This document shows positions 10,007 through 21,924 of a stretch of DNA of 32,176 nt, one piece after another. The DNA lies in NCBI RefSeq assembly GCF_001039355.2, contig NW_019775982.1:115795-147970 (forward strand), written 5' to 3'. This DNA comes from Lingula anatina. Its lineage: Eukaryota > Brachiopoda > Lingulata > Lingulida > Lingulidae. Position numbers and translations under genes: made by a program. Each line of letters opens with the position of its first letter. Within the stretch, counting starts at the first letter, position 1. The notes below the pieces were generated by a model. That model was given only the letters and a program-made list of their open reading frames with translations. It did no database searches and was not told the DNA's origin.

Positions 10007-10970
10007 TTTCTCAGTAAAACAGGAAACTGACAACCCAGCCCACGTAAATATATGGTCAATGACCCAGTGAGGAACATCATTAGCTCCAACCCCCCCCCCC
10101 CTCCCCCAACTTCCCAGGAAAGCGAAAAAAACAGAAATGGTCAACTCAGCCATAATAAAGCAATAGGGAAGACCGATATACGATTAACTGGGTATATTTC
10201 CACATTTCATCTATAGAAGCACTCAACATGGCCCTGACTCATCTTAAAATTTGATCTTATGATGTACTTGCTCTATCAGCTCTGTATAATAGAATAATGC
10301 GTCATTAGAAGACAGAAACCATGTAGTTGGGAGAGGCTATAGCATTGATAAACCGTTGAATCATCACTGCTTATTATGTAACTGATAATAACAGACACAA
10401 AACTAAGAATTGTGCACATATTTATACATGTACATTTCAAAATATAACAAAATGCGCCATTTTCTAGTATTCTTTGGAACAATTCATCTAACAGTAAAAT
10501 TTTACAGAAAAATATTGTTGTGAAGACATTTCATGGGAGGCGCCAACACAACCCAATGAAGGGATAATGCATGACAAAACAGTCAAGAAAAGGGACAGCT
10601 GGGAGTGAACCTACATGTAGTCTATTTAACTCAATCTCTTAGAAGTCAGGGTCACTATACCCCTGCGTTTTTATAGGGTTGTCAAGTCTGCATACGTCTG
10701 TATTCCACGCATTTGTAGTCTATATTACGAACATTTCGAATGATATATTATTCTATTGATTATAACAGGTTATACAATACATATGTGAATACTGATACTG
10801 TACTGTTGAAAACCATGTGTACGGTATGATTAATAGAACACCTACCTGGTTCCTTCAAAATATTCACCCACTATTTTGATATAAATATATACTGGAATAT
10901 TACCGCCTCTAACACCCTCACCGTCAACAAAATGAAATCCATTGTGTTCAGATGTTTTTAAATAAGTGAC
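10007..10970. other. Intergenic, nothing recognised
   Basis: A C run at 10090-10105 and AT-rich sequence. No frame or repeat I can name. Confidence 0.5.
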
Positions 10971-11630
10971 ACATTGCTCCATTTATAAATGGCTCTGTTT
11001 TAAATTGTAATACCTGAGCCCTGAACGCTTAATGCTTATCTAATCTTTAGGGTAAATGGAGATTGTTGTGTGCCACTTTAACGCCCGGAGTGGCGTGTAA
11101 CGCTCGGAGCGTGAACCATCCGTTCTGCTCGTGTGCACAAAGCGCAGGCAAATCTGAGAGGCCTCCGGCGTGTACAGTCCGTCTCTATAGAGTCATCAAT
11201 ACACATTTATTCTCTAATAAACATGCAGTGTTGAAAACATACCGCAAATTCAAACATAATCTTTAGATGCATTCATATCTTTTAGATGTTCGCCTCTACT
11301 GCGATTTCCCTCAGGTGGCCATATCAACACACTAGCCTACTAAATCGATACTAAAATAGTAGCCAGCAGCTGAATAACGACGGCCCGTCCACGGGTCCCC
11401 ATCATAGTAAATGTATATTGAGGTAGGAAATGAACTAGCCGAATGTAACAGTACAGGTAAATAACAACAGATAATTTACGGAACGGCTGATACACGCGTC
11501 TGCTGCGTGTACAATCGGCCTGGACGGATGGTTCACGCAGAACGGACCGTACACATGATACGATTAAAGCTGCTGTCACGTGTGTACACTGTTGACGTGA
11601 TCAGACCGCCGTATGAAAATAGGATTCTAC
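10971..11630 (+). mobile_element. Longer copy of the repeat at 9840-10006
   Basis: Opens CACATTGCTCCATTTATAAA and closes CGTATGAAAATAGGATTCTA. Its ~490 bp interior is GC-richer than its surroundings and holds an inverted pair, GTGAACCATCCG near 11111 and CGGATGGTTCAC near 11526. No conserved protein is visible. The absence of terminal inverted repeats and the linked tandem array would suit a non-autonomous Helitron/Helentron-like element, but the ends have not been proved. Confidence 0.6.
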
Positions 11631-12017
11631 ATGTAGTTAAAAGCAACATGATCGGTTTATTGCCACCAATTTTTAATTTTACAATTTTCAATCTTATGAA
11701 CAATTCAAGGTCTCTATAATTTCAAAATATAAACAAAAATGTATGACTTCAATTTGTATTAGCCATTTATCAACTCTACTTCAACAGAACGGTTGACGGA
11801 CAGGATGAATTTCAGCTAAAATACATTTTTGTCACATTTTGAGGTCGGTTTTGTTTGTAACCCTAATATATTTCTACTTTGGAAACAGATAGACTTTTCA
11901 CTAAAGGAACATTTATTTTGACAGTATTCTTATGAATAAATTTTGCTGAAATTGGTAGAAAATGAACAATGATAAAATATGTTCTGTAAATTGTGAAAAT
12001 CCTATTTTGTGTCATAT
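11631..12017. other. Intergenic, nothing recognised
   Basis: AT-rich, no feature seen. Confidence 0.5.
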
Positions 12018-13445
12018 TAGGAGAGACCGGAGCTAGTTGGCCCAGTTAGACACTTTTGGCCTTGTAGAGCCAACTAGGAATGAGTAACAGAACCGGTTTT
12101 AAAGTAAGGCCCATGAACTAAGCTACGTATGCAACGTCATTATTTTTTAAATATAATGCCAGATGGCTCACAATTTGACAAAAAACGCAGTTGACGTCAA
12201 GGGGGCCAACTTGCCCCGCCACGGGGCAAGTTGGCCCCATGGTCGGGGCAAGTTGGCTCCCCTATACGAAAATGATATATATTTCCCATGTAAACGCCTT
12301 GAAATACATTTTTATACATTTCTAATTTATGAAATTGATTTTTGAGTGTCGGTGATGAATAAATAGTTCAAATGAGGCAGATTTATTGAGGTTTCCGTAC
12401 GTCACGTTGTAGGGGGGGTATGTGTTGAAAGAACCAAAATATCTATCAATAAAATAGTTTTGTTTTAATTAAGAATACAGTAATAATGGTATAAATCAGA
12501 TTTTTAATGAATGAAAACGAATGATAAATTTTCGTTTTAAAAGAAAGTAACAAGTTCAGTTTTAAACCATTGAGTTTGTTTGAATAATGATCTCTAGCTA
12601 GGGAGGGGTGGAAAATCCCCTATATAACACTATAAAAAAAAAAAGGGGAATTCCCTTTAAAATGAATTGAGGCAAAATAAATGTTTTTCTTAGGAAAGTC
12701 CAGTGGATTTGCTTTTTAATACATACAATCAACAGAACATTTCTAATATAAATTTTCGAAAAGACAGAGAGCAAATTAAATAAAATCAATCAGATGGTAA
12801 ACACCGGCAAGCGTTGTCAATTTGACCAACTTGTTTATTTCAAACAGCGCACTTTTCGCACATGCGCAGTTGTTTGAAGCCTGTGCTATTTCAAACAGCG
12901 TTGCGCGCAAAGGATTGTGGGTAACATGAGGGTCCAACTTGCCCCGAGTCTAGGGGGGCAACTAGCCCCGGGTGCACCTTTTTTATTTTAAAGGATGGCA
13001 GCCATTTATGATGCTAGAATGAGCAACGATGATATATCTCTGTGAAACTTGAAACACTGAGCTTCAGTTTGATGCCCTATACATATATTATATTTCATTA
13101 AAAGCCTATGAAAATAGATTTTTAATTCTCTTAAACAAAATTACTTTTAGGTGCAAAAATCGTTCATTTGGACTCACCGCTTAAGTAAAACTCTTTAACG
13201 TACGACACTTCCTTAGTATTGTAGGCTACGGTCACTTTACAAGAGTATGTGGCCAATTTTTTTACCTCGTAGTTACTTTTTCATAAATTGACGGGGGGCC
13301 AACTTACCCCGGGGTCCAACTAGCCCCGGTCTCCCCTANNNNNNNNNNNNNATTTAGCATCTTAAAGTAACTTTATTAAAGAGACTTGAGGGGGGGGGGG
13401 GGGGGGCAACTTACCCCGGGGTCCAACTAGCCCCGGTCTCCCCTA
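12018..13445. mobile_element. TA-flanked inverted-repeat element with GGGGCAAGTTGG-type motifs and a duplicated right end
   Basis: Left end TAGGAGAGACCGGAGCTAGT at 12018; right ends, read in reverse complement, TAGGGGAGACCGGGGCTAGT at 13319-13338 and again at 13426-13445. TA borders both sides, which suits a Tc1/mariner-like target. The interior repeats the motif GGGGC-AAGTTGG-CCC in both directions (12028, 12202, 12226, 12246, 12930, 12955, 13297, 13406). A perfect 17-bp-stem hairpin lies at 12202-12238 with a CCA loop. No transposase frame. Confidence 0.65.
13339..13351. other. Assembly gap of 13 N
   Basis: The gap lies between two nearly identical copies of the element terminus (13292-13338 and 13404-13445), so the local order may be an assembly artefact. 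Confidence 1.
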
Positions 13446-16400
13446 CGTTTTATTTAAATTAACCTTCGTCGTCTGTAATCAAACTCGAAGAACAGGGGAA
13501 AAATCAGACAAGAATACCTTTTTAAAAAATCTTCAGTAAGAAATTATAGTACCATCCTTCCTTAGTTGTCTTTAAGGATCAATTTTTCTTTTTGGGAGTG
13601 GGGGGGGGGGGGGTCAAACGATCGACGAAACGAAAGATCCATAAAATTTTATTCCAATCAAAGCGGACCTTAGATCGCCATTTTGATGCTAATTGATAAT
13701 TATATTTACGTAATTTTCATGATGTGAGCGACAAATCCTGAAAAAGTGCTTTAATTAGGAGGTAGTTTGTGGTCCTCAATATACAGACTAAAATTAAACG
13801 ACATTTGAAAGCTCAGAGCCTAATGGTCAAAGGTAGATATGATGTTGAAACGGCAACAACTAACGTAACCATGGAAACGGACAGAATCCAAGATGACCGT
13901 TTTGATTTGTTCTAAAGTGATAAATAATTATCAAAACTATCTAAAGCATTGTGGATGGTATTTTCACCTTTTATATTGAGGAAGATAACAGGCTTTGTTA
14001 TCATATTTCCTCTCACATGCCTCAGTGACAGCGGCGCTTGAGACAGAACCCTGAAGGGAGAAAGACGGTCTCCTACACCGATTTGTGTTAGTAGGGCCTA
14101 TTTCAAATTCTGGTTATAGAGAGAGAAGATAAAAATTTTATCATCAACTCAAACGGGCATACTTGATGAAATTAAATTATCTGTTCCAGCTTATCTGAAC
14201 TATTTGTTAAAAACGATAGCACAAGCTTAATTATAACCTGTTGATTTTTAATATTTCCAGTCCGCTGCCTTCAGTTCTTGGTAAAAAGTAGGCATACCTC
14301 ATCTCACTCTCTGATATTACTGAGGAACTGTTTCGTGATTGGATGGTGTGTTAAACTTATCAACAAGGAAGAAGAATATGCTGCATGTTTAGGTTTATCT
14401 CTGTTTACATTTCAGATAAACTCCTGCTTTCAATCGCCGGCTGTTTCAATAGGGCTTATAATGGCCCTTTGATATTCCTTTCCACACAAGATACGCTGTC
14501 TAGTCTGTTGTCCAAATAAAAAATAGATATGATAACACGTTTTTCAGACACATATAATTAAATTAGGCAATAAATATGATGTATAATGATGTAGAACAGA
14601 AATGTATTTTTCTAATATTTCCGTTTTAAATGACATTGTTTCATTCATTTTTACACTTCTTATTGTTTTGGTAAACTTAAAGTGGCACATTGGCAACGTA
14701 AAAGTAATACAACGCTAATATAAGAATATGATACTTTCCAGGCGAATAATTATAACTTCTTCAAACAGCAGCTGAAAATCCATCACCATCCTTATTTTTA
14801 AAAACAGCGGACAAAACGGAGAAACATAGCGAGAGAGGCGGGTTGGGGGGCTCTCTTCAAGGATCACAGAGCGAATAATTAGATATTCACAGATACTTCT
14901 CCGGATATTCAGGTTCCCGTTTAAAAAAAACGCTTAAGTCGGGTTCCTCGCTAGCTAGTTCACTTAGCCCAGCCTAGTCAACTACGGATTACGGGGTCCT
15001 GGGCACATTTATAGATTTAGTGAAAATTTGCAGAAATAAAAGGAATTATAACCATTTCAAAATATCGCTATCACCCACCCGGTCACTTGTTGAGGGGTGA
15101 GGGTAGGGTTGGGATGGGCTAACTGCACTGCACTTCTACGTAGAGGCTATTACAATAATGGTGTCTTGTAACACACTAAAATACTGACTTTAAGCTATTG
15201 TTTGAAGAATCGTTTGTAGTAATTTTGAGTGCTTAATACAGTTAAAGATTTTCTGGTTTCTAGTAGATTATATTCTTTATTTTATTCCCTTGATGTTTTG
15301 AAAGGAATGTAACTTTACGCGTTAAAATTTATTTGCACTGTAGTGATGAATACATATACTTTGCAAAGTTAGTGTGTTGTTGTTTCAATGAAATCCTGTT
15401 TATACAAATAAAATCCACCAAACCGGTAAAATCTTGCTTTTTGTTTCATGTAAAGATGTTAGAAAGTGAGACTTTCGAAAAATTTTCCAGAAAGCTTAAA
15501 ACAAATTTGGTTGAGCTTATCTCTTGTTAAAGCAACACAGTACAATACAGGGCTGAAGTGATTTGCAATAACTCAAGAAGAGTTGCTTCTCCAAATATTC
15601 TAAATAACTTAATGAAAAGGGACCAAAACGTTACAGAGAGGCGTCTAGAAAGAAAGTGCAAAGCAGAAATTGAGTGACAGGAGGTAGATAATTTTTAGAC
15701 TCCTTGACACGTAACTGAGTAATTTTGTACAAAATTTAATACTGTAAAATGAAAATGAAATGATCATCATAACACATCATGGCACAGTGTTCGACACACA
15801 TCATTTCACTTTCAGATAAAAGCATAATGGTGAAGAAAGAACAAGTTAATGTGGTCTATTTTTCCTCTTGCATTTTCTCAGCCTTTTTGCATTAAGTGGT
15901 AAAAGAAAAGTGCAAAAGTATTTGTAACTGGACCTTTTTTGTGACTTTTCATTTTCAGCTCTTTTGTTATAGCAAAGGAATATAGCTATTGGAATAGAAA
16001 AATAACCTTCCAGCTTCTCGACTACTTAAAGCATTGCTGATATTTATGTAAATTGCTTAATTAATTATTTCATTTTTTCATTGCTTCACATGGGAGGGTC
16101 CTCGTCATAGGTCACTTTACTGAATTATGTCCGTAATTAGGGCTTCTCAGGTAAAACTTCTATAACTTTAAGAAGGTCGACGATCCTTCCTTGGTGTGTG
16201 TGACATTCAAAACAATACTGTTAATTGGTAAAACTTTTCATTTTCATCCATATACAACATTCTTCAAATCCATATTTATACAACTGTCAATGCAAAGTAC
16301 AAAGTGTTCACCTAAAAAGGGGGTCGATTGTGCTGCTTGCACGTTCACAGCAAGCACAAGGACTTGCACGATCATATCCAACAAATATCTTTTATCATCT

Positions 16401-17990
16401 ACAACAGATGAATCACGAGCATAAATACTTTGTCCCTCTTTAACTTTTTTAAAAATCTTTGTTCGAGTTTGTAGGGCCTATCCTTGACCTTTCCAAGAGT
16501 GTTCTACCCATCCTCCTCGGAGTCAGCTATAATTTACTGATTGTACAAACCGACTCAAAGTTTTCAAAACAACATTTTCAAAATTTTTGATCTGCTTCCA
16601 GAATCTAAATTAAATTTTCACCCGTTCTTCATTTCTTTAGTACAGTACGGTACTTGAATGAATATCCACAATAATCCAATAGTAGAAAATATAAGCGAAT
16701 CCATTATTGGAAATTTATTTTATTTATACGTAGCGACGGTCAAACATTAGGATCTTAACCTAAGATCATCCACAAGGAACATACCTTGATGAACTCAGGT
16801 GAAGCCTTTACCAGCACCTTCTGGTGGATACATCTTAGGTATTAAGAAATAGACAAGAGAAAGTAGGAGAGCATTTTATTTATGTTTAGTCACTGACATA
16901 TGCAGTGAACAACCTAAAAATGCATGATGTCTGTACATCAATATTTATTTTCTTTTCATAACACACTTCTGAAGTGTTGCCTTTATTTCATACAATGGTT
17001 TAAGGTACCAACAATTTCATCAAATATTGTTTTTACTCTCTATATATAATAAAATAGCACCACCAATAACATTGCAATGAATTATATTCAACAGTAAAGT
17101 ACTATAGCACAGACCACGTGGATATTTCTTTAATTCACAACTTATGCTTTACCAGATAATGAATAACATTTGTACGAAATAAATTTCAGAAAATCTCGAT
17201 TGTTCCATGAAGAAAATGAACTGTTTTAGTCTCATCTGTTGCCAATATACAAAGACACTACAGGATGTCTTTAAAATTAAATGACTGAAAGTACTGTAAT
17301 GAGAACATTGTATAATGTTAACAAGATAAGTAAATGTATGATTACTTTTACAATAGCACATTCATGGAAAAGTTACAGAGAAAATGAAACTTTGCATGTG
17401 TTCCATTTACCTATACCTATTATGTATAAATAAAAAAAATTATAAAATCAAATTGACATTTCTCATGTCTTCTAGAATGTTGAATGGTCACTGGCACAGT
17501 GACAAACTGACAAGCACTACTAAAAGTAGGAGCACAAATGAGGTAGGCTACAGTACTTCAAGTAAGATGAACTTCTAAATAATTAATACCTTGAGATCAT
17601 CCAGTTCCAATTTTTTAAATTTAATTTAATTGTTGATTTGGTGCATACTTAACAGTGCAATTTGGCAAACTTGAACAATGCAAATAGCTTAGTTGGCCAA
17701 AATTAAGGGTATACCTACTACACTGGCACACCAAAATATCTACTTTAATTCTGATAACCATGGAAATGCAATCATTCTTCTTTCTGTCTTTACAAAGATA
17801 ATCTGATTTCAAGAAACTCTAACTGGAGACATGATAATAACTGCATAAGCATACAACCTACATTTCATAATGACACAGTAACATGTAGACTGTTTTCAGG
17901 TCAGTTTTAACAACAAAAAATTTCACAGTTTTAACTTCATAAAGAAGCTTGCCTCCACCCCACCCCACTCCCCATGTACAGGTGCATTCA
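13446..17990. other. Long gene-poor stretch, no supported feature
   Basis: Only short chance frames on both strands, a G run at 13599-13612 and AT-rich tracts. The 3' untranslated end of PIKFYVE should lie near the right of this stretch; an ATTAAA on the minus strand near 17618 is a possible poly(A) signal. A weak exon candidate at 16785-16833 is listed separately. Confidence 0.5.
16785..16833 (-). other. Weak isolated exon candidate
   Basis: Minus strand reads CCTAAG|A then 16 open codons (CIHQKVLVKASPEFIK) to a perfect donor AAG|GTATGT. Nothing in frame is found beside it and the peptide is not recognised. It could be chance. Confidence 0.15.
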
Positions 17991-17991
17991 T

Positions 17992-18145
17992 CCCCTATGT
18001 GAACCACATTTGGGTAAACCCAGACCCCTATGTGAACCACATTTGGGTAAACCCACACCCCTATGTGAACCACATTTGGGTAAACCCACACCCCTATGTA
18101 AACTATGTTTGGTTGAACCTTCCCCTTATGTAAGAATAAACCTGT
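17992..18145 (+). repeat. 33-bp minisatellite just downstream of the PIKFYVE stop codon
   Basis: Three near-identical 33-bp copies (17992, 18025, 18058; CCCCTATGTGAACCACATTT, then GGGTAAACCCACA) and two decayed ones to about 18145. The unit is a multiple of three, so frames on both strands stay open through it; this is a by-product. On the PIKFYVE strand it lies about 65 bp after the stop and is probably within the 3' UTR. Confidence 0.9.
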
Positions 18146-18209
18146 CTTGCTGCTAAATCCAATATTTATATGAAACTAGACCAGCATGCATTGCTGCTCT
18201 TCCTCCATC

Positions 18210-21200
18210 TTAAATTTCCAGATCACAACTAAGTCCATTCCACCTATCAGGGGCCTCCAGGAAATACCGGTCCATTGCCTCCAAGAAACGAGTTCTGTAC
18301 AGCTCTGGAGACACAACTGTTGGCATTTTCCCTGAACAATGATAGCATAAACATAATCAGTATACATGAGAAATACTAAGAAATTTGTTTGGCATTCTAT
18401 TTTGTATTATATGTAATTTATACCACTTGATATCTTGATATTGTAAAACTGTCAGGCTCTTGGAAATGTAGCAATTTAAAAATATCATGGTATGCTAATA
18501 TTATGACACATCATAAAAAAAGAGACTATTTTAATTCTAATTAAAATTGTGCCTCTCTATCACAAAAGCTTAGTTCAATACAACTGTAATAAGACCTTTC
18601 AAGAACAAGTAATGTCAACCCTGCTTAACTGCACTGACTATACAGGGACTCTCATGAATACAATCAAATTAACAGACTAACAAGCCTCCTCCTGGTGTTG
18701 AGATCAACACAGTAAAGCTGGTGATCATACGAGTAAATTTAAAAACAAGAATCTGATTGGTCCCTATGTAAGGCCTCATTCAGAACAGCGGTCTAACAGA
18801 TCCCAGGGTCACTTGAATGCTTGTTGCATAATCCGGATCCCCACAAGAAATCTATTCAGTGTCTACTCCTGAATTAAACGACAAGCTTTTTAGTGGGTCT
18901 CCATATTTGATCTGTGGAACTCTAAGTCCACTGTTCTGAATGTGCTCTAAGAGAAATCATGTGTTCTGACGGTCACCTTGTCCTCCCAGGATCCCTGAAG
19001 ACTTCACCATGGTCTCCAGCTTCTTGTCCCAGGTAAATGTTCTGATGTAGTCTGGAGGACAGTTTATTAAAACTATGTACAATATATCAGTAGAACAATT
19101 CTTTAAAAATATACATCAATATGTACAATATAACTAAAAGCTTCTTGCTGAAACACCACATCAAACTTATTCTGCATAAATCTTAATAATTTCAAAGTAA
19201 AGCACTGAATAATGCAATGCTGTTTGTTTATAAACAATTTTTCATCAACACTGATTCTAATTAACTGATTTGAGTTGAAAAAGAATATCAAGATAGGCGA
19301 CAAAAAAAATTTATGAATATCATTTTCGTAACCTATACTTAATTACCAATGATTCCTACAAGAACCTCTCCCTTCTGTTCATCTACACCCATCAGTAAAG
19401 AGTAGTCCATGACAAGATGGCTGGACAGGAACTGGGTGTCATTGGTTATGGCGGACATCAACACCTTCCTGGCGTGAGGACGCAGGTATAACGGATTGTC
19501 TAGGCTCACTTTTGACAAAAAAATGAAGTTTTAGTTGAAATACTTACATATAAATATACTGTAAATACTTAAAATAAAAAAAAAATTATTTCAAAGGAAT
19601 GGTAGAGTTTATTTGGTAAGCATTATGAAAAAAAAAATGGGTTGTTATGGTAGCAATAAGATTGTCCAAATAAAAACAGTGTTTCTTTTTATTTTCTTAT
19701 GTTTATTACAACTCCCAGCAATTTAGACAATGCCCATATGGGACTCTATACTTCAATCTTAGAAACTTACTTTTCAACAAATTTTCATCTAAAAGCACTA
19801 AATCCTCACTCTTCTGATTGGCTGTCTTTACTAGACGGTTACGCTCTGAACCTTTTAAATCATACACCTAGAAGTAAAATAACCAGAACTCCTTTTTTTC
19901 GATTTTGGTTTTAAAATTATAATAAAAAAATAATACAACTGTATATTAAGTAATAATATGATACAATTTTTTTTTTTTTGGTTTTCATAAATTAATAATT
20001 TAAAATGCACAAACTCTAGGATGTTTTCAGCATAAATTTCAAAAACTCAATAAAAAGAAACTATCCAATAAATACAAACCTGAGTAATTTTCTTGCTTTG
20101 AGGATAGAATAAATTTTCCATCACCAGAAGATCTTGCTTGGTAGCCATGTTGGTTTGGTTGTTACGGAAACCAATCCTATATGCTCCTACTATTTTGGCA
20201 AGAGCAGTAGGACTCTGTATAAAAAATAGACAAAAATAAATTGATCTGAACTGCATAAGGAACATGGATTTTGTTTTTAAATGTTGAATTTAAACCTTTA
20301 AACCTTTTGTGCATTTTGTTTTTAAATGTTGAATTTAAACCTGTGAAAAATGTATTATAAACTTCATCAACTGTGAGAACAGATTGGTGACATATGGTGA
20401 TGTTTTTCATTCAGGACAAATGAAAGTTTCAATAAGATCTGAAAAACTTGTCTGGACACTGTTCTGGATGAATAATTTAGGTGAATCTGACATGGGTCAT
20501 TTTAGGCTAAAGTATCAGAAATAGAATCTAAATGTATTAATTGAGTGTGCAGATCTGGCAATTTAGCCTCCACACCTTTAAACAATTATGGAAATCAAAA
20601 CTTAAATGAAAGAAACACATTTTAATGCAACAGGCAAAGAACAAATGAACATCACTCTCTTTAATGTTGACAAGAATTGTCCCTTGAGACTGGAAATATT
20701 GGAAAGCTCTCTTAATCATTTCATCAACAGATAATATGTTAGGAGTTGTAAGAGATCTCTGACAGAATCCACTGACCTTATCAGTATGAGATTTCAATGT
20801 GTACTCAATATAGTGTGGGGCAAACTCTAGAAAAGACTGCACCTCTGGCTTGGACATCTGCTTCAAAATGTAGCGGTCATCTGAATAAAAATATAGCAGT
20901 CATCTAAATAAAGCATATATCAGTCATCTGAATAAAAAATATTACAGAGGTCATCTGAATAAGGATATAGTGGTCATTTGAATAAAAATACAGTGATCAT
21001 TTGAATAAAACTGTAGCAGTTATCGGAATAAAAAATATTTTAAATCGCACAAATTATAAAAACTTAAATCAATGTTGCTCCTTGTGGCCATGGTGTACAA
21101 TATCACAACACTGATTCAATAGCAGTTTTCTGGCATTACAAGCCTTTTTAATAGAAGTAAAGACATCATATATAATGACTGCAGGAAAAATCTGTCTCAG

Positions 21201-21924
21201 CTCTTTTTATGTTGACATTTATGGAACTCTCTCTCTCCTGAACATCACTATAGAATGAACATTTTGATGCAATGTAGCTTTATACTCAGACCCGATAGCC
21301 TGACATTTCTTATTAGACATAAGACAAGAACCAGCTCACCTTGAGTTTTACAGAAGGCAGAGCCAGATTTCCCTCCCTTGGCAAGCCAGTTAATACACCT
21401 GGATAAAGACCTGATGTACCTGGATAAATACAAACAAAGAGCTGACAGTGGAATTCTCTGTAAAATATCACTAGCAAAACTGCCAGCTTCTGTATCACAT
21501 ATTATAAACTTGCCACTTTCAAGACCAAGTTTTGATATCCGAGTTCAGCAAATCTTTTAAATCTATTGATATCATAGTTTTCAGACAAAAAAAAAAAAAA
21601 AAAAAAGATCCAGTTTGTCCATTACGTTTTATAATGTTTTACAACACCCTAAGAGAAAACACACTTTCACAATAACTGTATTTCATTAAGAATCAAACCT
21701 TACAAATGTGCCTTTCACCTGGTATATAAAAATGTCTTTTAATTTGATATTTCACCACTGGTTAGCTACCCCAGCACATCACTGGATATGTGAAGAGTAG
21801 CCACGAGAACCAAGAATGAGTACCTACCCTGCTTCCCCCTCTGGACACAAAATTTTTCTCATCTGCTTGAAGCTCTCAGCATGGTAAACTTGACAGTAGA
21901 ACTTTGATGATCCCTCAGCATATT
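18210..21924 (-). CDS. PIKFYVE: PIKFYVE lipid kinase domain (eight terminal exons)
   Basis: Exons 21828-21924, 21340-21419, 20777-20880, 20080-20214, 19771-19867, 19347-19508, 18977-19051, 18210-18331. Visible-part residues: GSSKFYCQVYHAESFKQMR begins the N lobe; GGKSGSAF (680-687) is the nucleotide-binding loop; Lys698 in YILKQM is the expected ATP-contact Lys; PTALAKIVGAYRIGF and DLLVMENLFY follow; VYDLKGSERNR (772-782); MDYSLL with Asp838; Asp858 of the IIDY motif is the expected metal-binding Asp; YIRTFTWDKKLE and GQGKMPTVVSPELYRTRF form the activation loop and C-terminal helix. Exon 19771-19867 must use the acceptor TTCTAG at 19868-19873, not the nearer AAAG, to include VYDLKG. The protein ends RWNGLSCDLEI. 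Nothing essential is missing. Confidence 0.96.

Noticed and set aside
12202-12238. Strong hairpin that could be a transcription terminator
   Set aside because: No bacterial context, no T tract following; better explained as part of the transposon motif array.
14278-15530. Isolated frames of 60-65 codons on the plus strand
   Set aside because: No recognised domain, no supporting splice sites or partner exons.
17858-18156. Frames on both strands with a repeated 11-residue unit
   Set aside because: The 33-bp minisatellite is a multiple of three, so frames stay open by arithmetic.
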